Shown here piece after piece: positions 46,203-56,611 of a DNA stretch of 64,000 nucleotides. Origin of the DNA: Marinobacterium zhoushanense. GTDB taxonomy: Bacteria > Pseudomonadota > Gammaproteobacteria > Pseudomonadales > Balneatricaceae. Made by a program: the position numbers and the translations under genes. Where the stretch lies: the NCBI RefSeq assembly GCF_014641945.1, contig NZ_BMIJ01000002.1, forward strand, positions 62,001 to 126,000, in the 5' to 3' direction. Within the stretch, counting starts at the first letter, position 1. Every line of letters starts with the position of its first letter. The notes beneath the pieces were generated by a model. That model worked only from the letters and a program-made list of their open reading frames with translations. It did not search any database and was not told the DNA's origin.

Positions 46203-47580
46203 CGGGCGTTATTCGCTACGAAAGCGGCTGCTTTCGGGGACTGCCGGTCTTATGCTGGTGGTTTTCCTGGTGCTCAGTGCCGGTGTGTGGCAATACGCTA
46301 ACAGAACCGCCGACCTGTCGTATGATCGCCTGCTGACTGGCTCTGCACTGGCCATTATCGAGCGTATTCGGTCTCGCAACGGACAGGTTGAGGTGGACCT
46401 GCCCTACGCCGCGCTCGATATTCTCTCGCTAGCCCCCGATGACAAAGTCTACTATGCCGTCAGCGGTCCAGATAAAAGCTACCTGACCGGGTACAAGGAC
46501 TTCCCGCCGCCGGAACACTACACGCCGAGCGCTTCACCCGTCTTCTATAACACCAATTATCTCAATGAGCCGATCCGAGCCGTTGTTGTGTCTAAAAGGC
46601 TGGACGACCCAGGCGTATCTGGATGGGTAGAGGTGCGTATCGGGCAGAGCCGTAACGCCAGAAATGCCCTGTCCAACGAGATTCTCTTGGGTGAGATGGC
46701 TGTTCTCGTGCTCGTGATTACACTGGCCTTGACGAGCCTTGCATTCGGCATAAACCGGACTTTGTCCCCTCTCAACCAGTTATCACGCAGTCTGCGCGAG
46801 CGCAGAGCCGACGAAATGGGGCCTCTACCCGATACCGATATAAAAGAGGTCAAACCGCTTATTGCCTCCATCGACCAATACCGCACACGTCTGCAGTCCA
46901 ATCTGGATATGATGCAGGTATTCATTGCGGATGCCTCTCATCAAATTCGAACGGCACTCAGCAGCGTTCAAGCTCAACTCGATATGGCGGAAATGGAGCA
47001 TGACCAGGATAAGCTTCAGAATCGATTGGCACTCATACGAAACCAGCACCGCAAACTGACCCGACTGACCAATCAGCTCCTCACCCACGCCCTGGTCGCA
47101 CACCGGCGCGATACCAATCAATTCCAACAGGTAAAGCTGGATGCCCTACTCAGCGCTATCCTGACGTCCGAAGTACGCGATCATGCCGACTCCAATATCG
47201 AGTTCAACTACTCCAATACACACAGGGATCTGACGATCGATGCCGACCCGGTGAGCCTTAGAGAGTGCCTACGCAACCTGATTGATAATGCGATCAAATA
47301 TGGGCCTGAAAATAACTCGATAACATTGGGCATCGACGTTGAAGCGGAACAGGTAAAAATTTTTGTCGACGACCAAGGCCCCGGCATCCCGGACGAGATG
47401 CTTCAACGTGCGGTCTTGCGGTTTGAACGAATAGAAACCGGAAAAAACACCCTGGGCTCCGGACTTGGGCTCGGTATCGCCAATACCGTAACCGAAGCGC
47501 ACGGGGGACAACTGCACCTTATAAACCGGCAGCCCCAGGGATTAAGGGTCGAACTGGTGTTACCTCGGAGACGGATATGA
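46195..47580 (+). CDS. tctE: Sensor histidine kinase TctE
   Basis: About 461 residues: membrane segment near 14-34, periplasmic 2CSK_N-type sensor domain, second membrane segment near 170-190, phospho-accepting histidine in FIADASHQIRTALSSVQAQL (split: ADASHQIRTALSS), and ATPase boxes NLIDNAIKYGP, DDQGPGIPDEM and GSGLGLGIA. Starts at 46189 or 46195 both overlap the tctD stop; neither has a clear ribosome site, as expected for coupling. Note that the histidine is followed by QIRT rather than the usual ELRT. Confidence 0.9.
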   Translation: MISGRYSLRKRLLSGTAGLMLVVFLVLSAGVWQYANRTADLSYDRLLTGSALAIIERIRSRNGQVEVDLPYAALDILSLAPDDKVYYAVSGPDKSYLTGYKDFPPPEHYTPSASPVFYNTNYLNEPIRAVVVSKRLDDPGVSGWVEVRIGQSRNARNALSNEILLGEMAVLVLVITLALTSLAFGINRTLSPLNQLSRSLRERRADEMGPLPDTDIKEVKPLIASIDQYRTRLQSNLDMMQVFIADASHQIRTALSSVQAQLDMAEMEHDQDKLQNRLALIRNQHRKLTRLTNQLLTHALVAHRRDTNQFQQVKLDALLSAILTSEVRDHADSNIEFNYSNTHRDLTIDADPVSLRECLRNLIDNAIKYGPENNSITLGIDVEAEQVKIFVDDQGPGIPDEMLQRAVLRFERIETGKNTLGSGLGLGIANTVTEAHGGQLHLINRQPQGLRVELVLPRRRI

Positions 47581-48662
47581 AGATCGCTATTCGAGCCGCC
47601 ATCGTCTGCCTGTTATCGATAACTGCCCTCCAAGCTGCCGAACGCCGGACGCCGTCCGATCAAGGCTTCGAGCAGTTCACTACACCGAACTCGGTCAAAC
47701 GCCTTGATATTTACAGCGCGACCGATACGCGAGCCATTAAACCGATTATCGAGGCCTTTGAACGCCGGCACCCCTATATAGACGTTCGCTATAACGAATA
47801 CGAGTCGACGACACTCTATAACGCTTTGACTAGCGGGAAGATCAAAGGTGCCGATGTGGTGCTCAGCTCGGCCATGGACCTACAGGTCAAACTCGTAAAC
47901 GACGGACACGCCAGAACACTCGATATTCCCGAGTCGATCGATTTGCCGGAATGGTCCCATTGGCGAAATGAGGCATTTGGCTTCACGTTCGAGCCCGTGG
48001 TCATTGCCTATAACAAGGCGTCGTTCGAGAATGCCCCTGTACCCTCCAGCCACGAATCACTCGTCGATGCTCTGCGTAATGACCCTGAACGGTACTACGA
48101 AAAGGTTGGCAGCTATGACATTCGTCTTTCAGGAGCCGGTTACTTCTTCGCCACCCACGATACCGTCGTATCCAGCATCTCCGGCCGAATTCTTGAAAGC
48201 CTCGCGCGTGCAGCGTCGCACACTTACTGCTGCACAAGTGACATGCTTGACGACCTTGGCGAAGGGAAGCTAGCGCTCGCTTACAATGTACTCGGCTCTT
48301 ATGCACTGGCCCGTGCACGCAAAGACAGCCGCATCGGTGTCATCATGCCGGAGGACTACACTCTCGTAATGTCGCGAATCGCGCTGGTACCCAAACAGAC
48401 TGATAACTTCGCCACGGCACAAGCCTTTATACGATTTTTGCTGTCCAAGGAGGGCCAACAGATCATCGCCAGCAAGAGCAACCTGATCGCACTGCGCCCC
48501 GAGGCCACAGGCCCCTCATCTATCGCGGCAATAAGTGAAAAGAGACAACTACGATTTCACCCCATCAAGATTGGTCTTCCGGTGATGACGTTTCAAGACG
48601 AGATGAAGCGCGAGCGTTTTATCCGTGAGTGGTCGCAACTATTTGATGCCAGAACACCCTAA
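47577..48662 (+). CDS. Periplasmic binding protein coupled to TctDE
   Basis: A 361-residue ABC-type (iron(III)/putrescine-like fold) solute-binding protein with a signal peptide ending ITALQAAE. Motifs: RLDIYSATDTRAIKPIIEAFERRHP (split: LDIYSATDTRAIKPIIEAF) and FTFEPVVIAYN. No ABC permease or ATPase gene is near. Its ATG overlaps the kinase stop (ATGA), so it is made together with TctE; a role as the periplasmic sensor partner of the kinase is likely. Ligand unknown. Confidence 0.85.
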   Translation: MKIAIRAAIVCLLSITALQAAERRTPSDQGFEQFTTPNSVKRLDIYSATDTRAIKPIIEAFERRHPYIDVRYNEYESTTLYNALTSGKIKGADVVLSSAMDLQVKLVNDGHARTLDIPESIDLPEWSHWRNEAFGFTFEPVVIAYNKASFENAPVPSSHESLVDALRNDPERYYEKVGSYDIRLSGAGYFFATHDTVVSSISGRILESLARAASHTYCCTSDMLDDLGEGKLALAYNVLGSYALARARKDSRIGVIMPEDYTLVMSRIALVPKQTDNFATAQAFIRFLLSKEGQQIIASKSNLIALRPEATGPSSIAAISEKRQLRFHPIKIGLPVMTFQDEMKRERFIREWSQLFDARTP

Positions 48663-48733
48663 CTCAGTTATCACTCCGGCAAGTACGTTTATGAGTTGTC
48701 GGAACTGCGTCCTTCTCATTTATCCGAGACATA

Positions 48734-48886
48734 CGTCGCAAGCTCCGGCGTTGTTTCGCTACGCTCTACTCGAACCCTGTCGAGGGTTCTCACCCTCCCT
48801 GGGCGAGTTTGTCAGAACCTAAAACGACGAAGCCCCGCCGATTGCTCAGCAGGGCTTCTGAATAGGATGGCGGTCAGGGAGGGATT
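48734..48886. repeat. Tandem duplication, copy 1 (tRNA-Ser 3' end plus terminator)
   Basis: A 153-base segment repeated at 48908-49060 with one mismatch seen (GCTACGC against GCTTCGC). It includes, on the minus strand, the last 15 bases of tRNA-Ser plus GCCA, the GAAGCCC hairpin terminator, and another hairpin (AACCCTGTCGAGGGTT). Copy 1 breaks off inside the tRNA T-arm and is followed by CGCCCCTTCGGGG. The 48663-49041 gap holds only these repeats; no gene is supported there. Confidence 0.85.
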
Positions 48887-48907
48887 ACTTCGCCCCTTCG
48901 GGGCCGC

Positions 48908-49060
48908 CGTCGCAAGCTCCGGCGTTGTTTCGCTTCGCTCTACTCGAACCCTGTCGAGGGTTCTCACCCTCCCTGGGCGAGTTTGTCAGAACCTAAAACG
49001 ACGAAGCCCCGCCGATTGCTCAGCAGGGCTTCTGAATAGGATGGCGGTCAGGGAGGGATT
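48908..49060. repeat. Tandem duplication, copy 2 (attached to the complete tRNA-Ser)
   Basis: The second copy of the 153-base unit, 174 bases from the first, with 21 bases between. This copy continues into the intact tRNA gene, so it is probably the original. Open frames running through both copies are artefacts of the repeat. Confidence 0.85.
48995..49032 (-). terminator. Terminator of tRNA-Ser
   Basis: On the minus strand GAAGCCC and GGGCTTC pair, with TGCTGA/TCGGC-type pairs inside, followed by GTCGTTTTAGG. It begins ten bases after the tRNA CCA end. The same hairpin recurs at 48821-48858 and, diverged, at about 5080-5110. Confidence 0.75.
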
Positions 49061-49129
49061 CGAACCCTCGATGCCTTTCGACATACACACTTTCCAGGCG
49101 TGCTCCTTCGGCCACTCGGACACCTGACC
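49042..49129 (-). tRNA. tRNA-Ser (GGA)
   Basis: An 88-base class II tRNA with CCA encoded. The acceptor stem GGTCAGG / CCTGACC pairs fully; the anticodon loop has GGA (plus-strand TCC at 49093-49095); the long variable arm and the GGTTCGAATCC T-arm are typical of serine tRNA reading UCC/UCU codons. Confidence 0.95.
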
Positions 49130-49421
49130 ACTCTATACTTGAATTCGGCAATACAGGTCGCCGTCTCAAGTGGGTGCGCATTCTATCAGACTGATTTGAA
49201 AGAACAAGCCCGGACTGACAACTTTCGCGCGCGTTACGGATACACTGCGTCTACACCCAGCTTAAGCCTCCAGAGATATCGGGCCTGCGGTTCGATTTAA
49301 GCTGATTACAGGATCGAAAAAATCTTACATCAAGCGCTGCTTTCCCCCTGAGCTACAGCAGCTGAGCTGGTATAGTAGCGCGCTGAGTTTCTTGTCTTTG
49401 TCATATTCCGGGAGTGGATAG

Positions 49422-50402
49422 ATGTTACTGGCAATTCTTGCCGTGATCGCGGGTTTGGCGCTACTGGTCTGGAGCGCCGATCGTTTTGTCGATGGTGCTG
49501 CGGCAACCGCTCGCCATTTGGGTATGCCAACGCTGTTGATCGGCATGGTGATCATCGGCTTCGGCACCTCGGCGCCGGAGATGGTGGTATCTGCTCTGGC
49601 ATCGTTACAGGGTAACCCCGGCCTGGCATTGGGTAACGGCTACGGCTCCAACATCACCAATATCGCTTTGATCCTGGGTATCACAGCACTCCTCTGCCCG
49701 ATCGCCGTTCACTCACAGATTTTGCGCAAGGAGCTGCCGATTCTCGCCGGCGTCACCCTGCTGTCAGGGTATCAACTGCTCGACGGTCATATATCCAGGC
49801 TCGATGCTGTGGTTCTGCTGCTGGTTTTCGCCGCCACCATGGGCTGGTCGATCTGGCAGGGCATGAAGCAGCGTGGCGATGCGCTGGGCGATGACTTCGC
49901 CCACGAACTGGAAGATGGCCTTATGCCGCTGAAGACCGCCCTGCTCTGGCTGTTCTTCGGCCTGTTACTGCTGGTGGTCAGTTCGCGCATACTGGTCTGG
50001 GGGGCGGTGGAGATCGCCACAGCTCTGGGCGTAAGCGACCTGATCATCGGCCTCACCGTGGTCGCGATCGGTACCTCACTGCCGGAACTGGCCTCCTCCA
50101 TTGTTGCCGTGCGCAAGAACGAGCACGACCTGGCACTGGGTAACGTGATCGGCTCCAACCTCTTCAATACCCTGGCCGTGGTCGGTATCGCAGGCGCCAT
50201 TCAGCCATTGGTGGTTGATCCCGAGGTCCTCTATCGCGACTGGATGGTGATGGCTGCACTGACCTTCTCGCTGTTCATTCTCGGCTACGGTATCCGCAAG
50301 GCGGGCCATATCAATCGACTTGAGGGCGGATTGCTGACCCTGGTCTACGTGGGCTACGCCGGTTATCTTGTGTATACCGTCGTCAGCACCGTAACCGGCT
50401 GA
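49422..50402 (+). CDS. yrbG: Calcium/sodium antiporter (YrbG/CaxA family)
   Basis: A 326-residue cation exchanger with ten predicted membrane segments and the two alpha repeats: GFGTSAPEMVVSALASLQGNP with LALGNGYGSNITNIAL in the first half, and AIGTSLPELASSIVAVRKNE with LALGNVIGSNLFNTLAV in the second. It exports calcium in exchange for sodium or protons. It is followed 13 bases later by corA, so the two may form an operon. Confidence 0.93.
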   Translation: MLLAILAVIAGLALLVWSADRFVDGAAATARHLGMPTLLIGMVIIGFGTSAPEMVVSALASLQGNPGLALGNGYGSNITNIALILGITALLCPIAVHSQILRKELPILAGVTLLSGYQLLDGHISRLDAVVLLLVFAATMGWSIWQGMKQRGDALGDDFAHELEDGLMPLKTALLWLFFGLLLLVVSSRILVWGAVEIATALGVSDLIIGLTVVAIGTSLPELASSIVAVRKNEHDLALGNVIGSNLFNTLAVVGIAGAIQPLVVDPEVLYRDWMVMAALTFSLFILGYGIRKAGHINRLEGGLLTLVYVGYAGYLVYTVVSTVTG

Positions 50403-50415
50403 AGAGGCTAGCGCC

Positions 50416-51372
50416 ATGATGAGAGCATTTTCGATCGCCGACGGGCATCTGAGCGAGTGCGAGCTGGAGCACCACAATGCGGCGGAAACGCTGCGTGAGG
50501 TGGGCTGGATCGACCTGCAGGAGCCCAGCAGCGAAGAGCGCTGGCTGATCGAATCGCTCTACCCTGAAAGCCTGCCGGATGCCCATGAGGTCGAAGAGAT
50601 CGAGTCCAGTGCGCGCTACTTCATCGAAGGCCAGGATATCCATGTCCACTCACTGTTCCTCTATCAATCGGAAGGTCGCCACCAAACCTCGACTGTCGCC
50701 TTTACCCTGAAGCCGGACCGGTTGCTCAGCATACGTGACGTGGAACTGGCGGACTTTCGTCTGATGCGCCTGCGTGCCCGTCGAGGCTGGGTCGAGGCCG
50801 CCACGCCGCTGCAGGTGCTAACGACCTTGTTCGATCAGAAGGTGGATAACCTGGCCGACCAGCTCGAGGACCTGCATCGTAACCTGGAAAACGTCAGCTC
50901 CCTGGTGCTGGAGAATCGCATCAGTGGCGAGATGGAGGAGTCACTGGATAAGCTTGCCCGGCTGGAGGACAGCAACGGCAAGATGCGTCTGGTGTTGATG
51001 GATACTCAGCGCTCGATCTCGTTTTTGCTGCGCCATATCCGCCAGAACCCGGAGGAGCAGGAGAGTTGTCGCGAAATCCTGCGCGACCTGGACACGCTGA
51101 TGTCCCATGCCACCTTTATGTTCGAAAAGATCAACTTCCTGATGGACGCGGCGCTGGGCTTTATCAACATCCAGCAGAACCAGATCATCAAGACCTTCTC
51201 CATCGCTGCCGTGGTGTTCCTGCCGCCGACACTGGTGGCCAGCATCTACGGCATGAACTTCGAACAGATGCCAGAGCTTCAATGGCTGCTGGGCTACCCC
51301 TGGGCGCTAGGGTTGATGGTGATCTCAGGGATCGCGCCCTACTGGTATTTCAAACGCAAAGGCTGGCTCTGA
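50416..51372 (+). CDS. corA: CorA-family divalent metal transporter
   Basis: A 318-residue protein with a large cytosolic domain, two C-terminal membrane helices and the GMNFEQMPEL signature loop (YGMNF) between them, the Mg2+/Co2+ selectivity motif. The end YWYFKRKGWL matches E. coli-type CorA. Second gene after yrbG. Confidence 0.93.
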   Translation: MMRAFSIADGHLSECELEHHNAAETLREVGWIDLQEPSSEERWLIESLYPESLPDAHEVEEIESSARYFIEGQDIHVHSLFLYQSEGRHQTSTVAFTLKPDRLLSIRDVELADFRLMRLRARRGWVEAATPLQVLTTLFDQKVDNLADQLEDLHRNLENVSSLVLENRISGEMEESLDKLARLEDSNGKMRLVLMDTQRSISFLLRHIRQNPEEQESCREILRDLDTLMSHATFMFEKINFLMDAALGFINIQQNQIIKTFSIAAVVFLPPTLVASIYGMNFEQMPELQWLLGYPWALGLMVISGIAPYWYFKRKGWL

Positions 51373-51409
51373 GCCAGCCTTCACATCGACCTATATCGCA
51401 AGACTCTGG

Positions 51410-52645
51410 CTACTCATCATCGATTCCACGCAGCATGCGCCGAATATAGAGCCACAGCAACAGTGCGATCATAGGTACCGCACCGCTGAGGATATACAGC
51501 GCCACATCGAGCATATGCTCAACCTGAATGGTGTTGCGCAACGAGCGCTCGATCAGGTCGAATGCGTAGTAGGTCACCACGATAACGGTAAAACTTTCCA
51601 GTTTTGCCTGCAGGCGCAGCTGGGACCGTGCCCGCCCGCTCAGAGTCCGCAGCAGATCGCGCATCTGCTGTTCGGTCGACAGATCGACCTGGGAGCGGAT
51701 CATCTGGCTGGTCCGCGCTATGCGTTTGGACAGTTTTTCAATTCTCAGTCCTGCTGATTGACAGGTCAGGCGTGCAGGATCCGCTCGACGCTCCATGAAC
51801 TGTTCGATGGTCTGCAACCCTTCGATACGCTCTTCGCGCAGCTCCTCGATCCGCTTGTCCAGCAGGGTGAAATACGCCTCGGTGGCAGAGAAGCGGTTGG
51901 CGGTGGCCGCCGCCAGCGCCTCCACACTGGAGGCCAGGCTGGTGAGCTCATCGAGCAGATCCGCCGGCTCCTCGGTCGATAGCCGGGCACTGACCTGCGC
52001 CAGCGTCTGGTCCAGATGGGTGATCCTCGGCATCGCCCGCAACGCTTCTGGCAGCGCCAGCAACGCCATGTGACGATACACTTCGATTTCACACAGGCGC
52101 TGCAGCAGACGGCCACGCTGATACGAGGCCAACGAGATATCCTGCACCAGGATTCGGGTCAGACCGCTGTCCCGACGGTGGTGGAAATCGGTCCACACCT
52201 TGGCATAGCCGCCCATCAGCTCGGAGCCAACGATCTGGTGATCGAACTGGCTGCGTACCCAGTTATCCACATCCTCCACCTCGGAGGCACAGATCAACTC
52301 GCAACCGCAGAGAAACGCCCCCTGCAGATTCGCGATACGCGACTGGAAGCCCGTGGGTAACTCGGTGCTGCCGAAGCGGTAGGCGGTCAGCGTATAAAAC
52401 TCATTATGCGCTTCAAAGCGGAGTCCGCAGACGTCGTTACGACAGAAAAAGAAGGAGGCGAGCGGCGCATCGAACAGGCCCATCTCATGAGCGAGGTTAA
52501 CCACCTCTCGTTGTATGACGCTCAGCTTGGTCTGCTCATCGATGACCACGCCGATATGGATCATCGACAGTGGCGAATAAAGCTTCTGAAATGGTCTGGC
52601 ATGAACCTCACTGATCACTTGCTGGCGTAGCGGGTGAGTCCTCAT
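51410..52645 (-). CDS. DUF3422 family membrane-associated protein
   Basis: A 411-residue protein recognised by its conserved start HPLRQQVISEVHARPF and FEAHNEFYTLTAYRFG. The middle is a long helical, coiled-coil-like region, and two hydrophobic helices lie at the C-terminus. The family has no known function. It converges on corA, and the c-di-GMP gene lies upstream on the same strand after a 24-base gap, but a shared role is not evident. Confidence 0.88.
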   Translation of the reverse strand: MRTHPLRQQVISEVHARPFQKLYSPLSMIHIGVVIDEQTKLSVIQREVVNLAHEMGLFDAPLASFFFCRNDVCGLRFEAHNEFYTLTAYRFGSTELPTGFQSRIANLQGAFLCGCELICASEVEDVDNWVRSQFDHQIVGSELMGGYAKVWTDFHHRRDSGLTRILVQDISLASYQRGRLLQRLCEIEVYRHMALLALPEALRAMPRITHLDQTLAQVSARLSTEEPADLLDELTSLASSVEALAAATANRFSATEAYFTLLDKRIEELREERIEGLQTIEQFMERRADPARLTCQSAGLRIEKLSKRIARTSQMIRSQVDLSTEQQMRDLLRTLSGRARSQLRLQAKLESFTVIVVTYYAFDLIERSLRNTIQVEHMLDVALYILSGAVPMIALLLWLYIRRMLRGIDDE

Positions 52646-52669
52646 GGACGGTGTATCCTTCTGCGGTCA

Positions 52670-55546
52670 TTAGACTTTCGTCGTATGATGCCCCAGACAC
52701 AGCAGCTCTGTCTCTACCTCATGCGCGGGAATCGGCCGGGAAAAGAGGTACCCCTGCCCAATATCACAGCCAGCCTCCAGCATGAACCGGCGTTGGGCTT
52801 CGTTCTCTATCCCCTCGGCCACGGTGCGCAGGCCGAGATATCCGGCCAGGTCGATGATTGCTCTTACGATCGCTTCGTCATGGGCCTTGCCGGGTACACC
52901 ATCGGTAAACACCTTATCGATCTTAAGCTTATCAAGCGGAAAATCCTTGAGATAGGCAAGTGACGCGTACCCTGTACCAAAGTCATCCAGTGCGATGCGG
53001 ATGCCAAGCGCGCGTATCTGAGCCAGGCGAAGAGCGGCACCAGTAGGATCCTCCATTAGAATACTCTCGGTCAGCTCCAGCACCAGGTTCCCGGATTGCA
53101 AACCGGAACGGGCCAGCGTCTGCTCTATGGTATCGATCAGCTCGTCGGTGAACTGCTTTGCCGACAGGTTCACGGCCATATTCAGGTTCAACTCGAAATT
53201 TTCATTCCACTCTCTGACCTGACGGCAGGCCTGCTCCAGCACCCAATTACCGATCGGCACAATCAGGCCGGTCTCCTCGGCCAACGGAATGAACTGGTCG
53301 GGCCCGACGAAACCGTAATCGGGACTATTCCAGCGCAGAAGCGCCTCAAACCCGGTTAACTCCTGCGACTGGAAGGACAATTGCGGCTGGTAATAGACCT
53401 CCATTTCGCCACGGCACAAAGCTTGGCGCAGCGCATTTTCCATCCCCAGCCGCCGCTTGGCCCGAACATTCATATCCGCGGTATAGAATTGATAGTTGTC
53501 CCTTCCACAATCCTTGGCGTGATAGAGCGCAGCATCGGCATTTCGACTCAGGTGCATGAAGTCCCGTCCATCCTCGGGAAACACCGCGATGCCGATACTC
53601 GACGTGACGGTAAGATCGCGCCCAGAGATATGCATAGGTTGCCTGATCAGATCAATGAACCTTTTCGCCAGCAGCGTCAGATCCTCGACCTGCCCGCAAT
53701 CCGGCAGGAGCACAACGAACTCGTCACCACCGACGCGACTGACGGTATCGGATTCCCGAATCGCCCCCAGCAATCGCTCTCCGACCACCTTCAACAGGGC
53801 GTCACCGGCCTCATGGCCAAGGGAGTCGTTGATGTTCTTGAACCGGTCCAGATCGATAAACATCAAGCCCAAGGACTTTTGCTGGCGCGCACAGGTGGCC
53901 AGTGCCTGGTCCGCACGATCGCCGAGCAGGCGGCGGTTTGGCAGCTCGGTTAGTGGATCATACTCGGCCAGGTGCCGCAGGCGCTCTTCGCTCTGCTTGC
54001 GGTAGGTGATATCGGTCAGCGTCAGGATCCGGTTGATCAACTCACCCCGCTCATCATGCAACGCCGTTATCGACAGCCAGGCGGGATAGAGGGTACCGTC
54101 GCGTTTACGACTCCAGATCTCGCCCTCCCAACAACCCAATCGCGTCAGATCGGCATAGCCCAACGCATTGAGCGGCTCGGGATTGCGGATGTTGAACAAA
54201 ATCGATGGATCACGCCCCTTCAATTCATACAGCAGGTAGCCGGTAATGCGCGAGAATGCAGTGTTGATCGCCAGTATCCGGTCGTTGCAATCGGTCACCA
54301 CCATACCTTCCGATGCGGTTTCAAACACCTTGGCCGCGATACTGAGCTCGGCTGCACTGTCACGCAGTGCCATTTTTTGTGCCTCAATATCGTTCTGATA
54401 GAGGTTGAACAGGCGAATCAACCAGCGCGACAGGCCGAACGCGAACAAAAATCCGATCAACGCCAGCAGGATAACAGCTGGAAACATACTCAATAGACTG
54501 GCACGCAAAAACTGCACAGTGGTCCGCCGCTGCTCATCTATAGCTTCAGACAAATCCGAGTTATAGACACCGGCCACCAGAATCCATCCATACTCGGGAA
54601 TACGTTGAACGAGCGAGAGCTTGGGCTCCATTCGATCCGACCCGATTTGGTACCACTCATACTCGACGAAGCGCCCCTCGACGCTTGCACTCTCCACCAA
54701 CACGCGTCCAACATCGGCATAAGGCTCAGGCAGATCGCGGTAGTGTTTACCCTCAGCCTCGGAAAACACCGGCGAGTTCAACACATAGCCCTCTTCCGAC
54801 ATCACCGTGAAGTAGCCACTATTTCCAAAACGGTGCAGTGCGAGCCGCTGCAGCGCTTTCTGTTTCAGGTCATTTTCAAAGCGGTAAACATAATCGCCTG
54901 CACCGATAATCCAACCCAAAGGCTCAAAAAGTTTTACGTAAGCGATCTTGTCACGCATCTCGGTTTGGTTATCTGGTGCGTACCAACGGTAGCGCGAGAA
55001 GCCGGCTTGATCCGGATTATCAACAGCTTGTATCAGTCCACGCATAATGTAGTGACCGGTGTCGTCGCGGTTATCGATCAATGATCCGCCTTCAAGATGC
55101 GGCGCGGTTGGCAGCAATACACAACGCCCCTCCAGATCGTCGATGAAGTAGTAGCCACGACCATGGAAAAAGCGGATATCGCGAAGCGTCTCACGAATCA
55201 ACGCCGCCGCACTCTCCGCACCGTGCAGAGCTGACTCCTTCCGATAGAGGGTACTCGCGATCGACCAAGCTTGGTCAACCTGGTTCTTGGCCTCTTCACT
55301 GAGCAGCCTCTCGGCCTGCGCATAGATAAACCGTAACTCCTTCGCAACCGTATCCATTTCATTGCGCAGCAGCTGTTTACTATTCTCGATTATCTCCGAG
55401 TCTATCGCAGCAAGATGACGCTCCGTTTCGAAATAGCTGCGCCCCAAATACAACGCGATGACCAGCACCGCCATCAGGGTAACGATGGACGTCAGCCCCC
55501 ACGTCTGAATCCGGATAAATTTGCGTGCGTTGATCTGTTGCGACAT
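52670..55546 (-). CDS. Cache-PAS-GGDEF-EAL cyclic-di-GMP protein
   Basis: About 958 residues. N-terminal membrane helix, periplasmic Cache-type sensor region ([24 protein letters not shown] [19 protein letters not shown]), second helix near 370-395, PAS ([20 protein letters not shown]), GGDEF with the intact catalytic [11 protein letters not shown] and the RESD inhibitory site five residues before, and EAL ([30 protein letters not shown]). Both catalytic halves look active, so it may make or break c-di-GMP depending on signal. The ATG at 55546 with AGGTGG is preferred to the frame start at 55657. Upstream, 55547-55921 is 375 bases with no feature I can name. Confidence 0.9.
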   Translation of the reverse strand: MSQQINARKFIRIQTWGLTSIVTLMAVLVIALYLGRSYFETERHLAAIDSEIIENSKQLLRNEMDTVAKELRFIYAQAERLLSEEAKNQVDQAWSIASTLYRKESALHGAESAAALIRETLRDIRFFHGRGYYFIDDLEGRCVLLPTAPHLEGGSLIDNRDDTGHYIMRGLIQAVDNPDQAGFSRYRWYAPDNQTEMRDKIAYVKLFEPLGWIIGAGDYVYRFENDLKQKALQRLALHRFGNSGYFTVMSEEGYVLNSPVFSEAEGKHYRDLPEPYADVGRVLVESASVEGRFVEYEWYQIGSDRMEPKLSLVQRIPEYGWILVAGVYNSDLSEAIDEQRRTTVQFLRASLLSMFPAVILLALIGFLFAFGLSRWLIRLFNLYQNDIEAQKMALRDSAAELSIAAKVFETASEGMVVTDCNDRILAINTAFSRITGYLLYELKGRDPSILFNIRNPEPLNALGYADLTRLGCWEGEIWSRKRDGTLYPAWLSITALHDERGELINRILTLTDITYRKQSEERLRHLAEYDPLTELPNRRLLGDRADQALATCARQQKSLGLMFIDLDRFKNINDSLGHEAGDALLKVVGERLLGAIRESDTVSRVGGDEFVVLLPDCGQVEDLTLLAKRFIDLIRQPMHISGRDLTVTSSIGIAVFPEDGRDFMHLSRNADAALYHAKDCGRDNYQFYTADMNVRAKRRLGMENALRQALCRGEMEVYYQPQLSFQSQELTGFEALLRWNSPDYGFVGPDQFIPLAEETGLIVPIGNWVLEQACRQVREWNENFELNLNMAVNLSAKQFTDELIDTIEQTLARSGLQSGNLVLELTESILMEDPTGAALRLAQIRALGIRIALDDFGTGYASLAYLKDFPLDKLKIDKVFTDGVPGKAHDEAIVRAIIDLAGYLGLRTVAEGIENEAQRRFMLEAGCDIGQGYLFSRPIPAHEVETELLCLGHHTTKV

Positions 55547-55921
55547 AGCCACCTGCGCCAACCGGCCATAACATAACCGGCAGTAATACTCACCAATGGC
55601 GCTCCGTGCCCCACCCCAACAATTGGGCAAGCTCATCAAACGATGACAGCTGACCAATTTATCAACTTTTCAAACCAAAGAACATTGTACGTTTGTCACA
55701 AATGTCCGTTAACTCACGACCACTACTTCAGTCGACTCTCCAACATTCGCCCAACCACGACAAATGCTCTACTGGCGCTGTAGCAATGACGACAATACGA
55801 CAAAAACCAACAGCTGTAGGCTTTAGTACAAATATTTAATCGTTTGATTTTAAAAGCTTTGATACGCATCTCTAACTCGGTCACATTCTTGCTAGCACTT
55901 AACAGAATTGAAACGAGGATT

Positions 55922-56488
55922 ATGACGATGCTGTTGAAGAACTACGAAGAGCAGAGCTTGCTGTTCAACACGAACTTTACCGAAACCACGAGTAACGGCG
56001 GTGTCGCATACCGTGGCGAACTGGTAATTCAAGAGGGTGAGGTTGCCGACGCTCAAGGCCGTCGCAAGCCGCCGATCTCACTGCTGCTGGGTGCAGTGGT
56101 GCTGGAAGAGAGCGACAAGATCAAGCTGCTGGTGGGCCTGCTGACCGACCTGGCTCAACTCGAGTTGTTGCTGGAGAAATATGGCGCGGATCTGGCTGAC
56201 GATCTCTGTTCAATGATTTTCGTGCGCAATATCGGCAATCCGATAGTTCTGGAAGCGCTGGGCAAGAAGTTCTTCCTGATTCCGCTGGACGAAGGGATCC
56301 CCTGGAACGAGGCGATCGACGAACTGGCGTTGGAAAAGGGCGACTTCAAAGGACAGTCCGCCGGCGACAAACTGGTTACCCTGTACACCGAAATGAAAGG
56401 CTACCGCGCCAAAGGTGAAACCCTGAACCTTGAAGCGGCCTTAGGCCAGACCATCGAAGTCAAACGCACCGCACGCGGCCCGGTTTAA
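55922..56488 (+). CDS. Protein of unknown function
   Basis: A 188-residue, soluble, acidic protein I do not recognise. It has a GAGG ribosome site, codon use like its neighbours, and its own terminator, so it is a real single-gene unit. Leucine-rich segments (LLLGAVVLEESDKIKLLVGL, LAQLELLLEKYGADLADDL) suggest helices; no signal peptide, membrane segment or cysteine pair is seen. It is convergent with the Roadblock-GTPase pair, which raises the possibility of a functional link. Confidence 0.75.
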   Translation: MTMLLKNYEEQSLLFNTNFTETTSNGGVAYRGELVIQEGEVADAQGRRKPPISLLLGAVVLEESDKIKLLVGLLTDLAQLELLLEKYGADLADDLCSMIFVRNIGNPIVLEALGKKFFLIPLDEGIPWNEAIDELALEKGDFKGQSAGDKLVTLYTEMKGYRAKGETLNLEAALGQTIEVKRTARGPV

Positions 56489-56512
56489 TCCGGTTACAGC
56501 GGCAAGAGCACC

Positions 56513-56555
56513 GGGCGGGCACCCCTATCTGTGATGCGGGTGTCTGCCCTTTTTT
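56513..56555 (+). terminator. Intrinsic terminator of the unknown gene
   Basis: A 12-base stem (GGGCGGGCACCC with GGGTGTCTGCCC, two G-T pairs) around a 13-base loop, followed by six T. Confidence 0.88.
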
Positions 56556-56611
56556 ATCTGCTATTCACCCCGAACGGGAGTAGGAAGAGAACCGCTGACG
56601 CCCAAGGGACG

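Noticed and set aside
48734..49060. Possible CRISPR array
   Set aside because: Only two 153-base units with a 21-base spacer and no cas genes; it is a tRNA-end duplication.
48696..49127. A 143-residue open frame with an internal sequence duplication
   Set aside because: It runs through the tandem tRNA-Ser/terminator repeat and the tRNA itself; the protein repeat only mirrors the DNA repeat.
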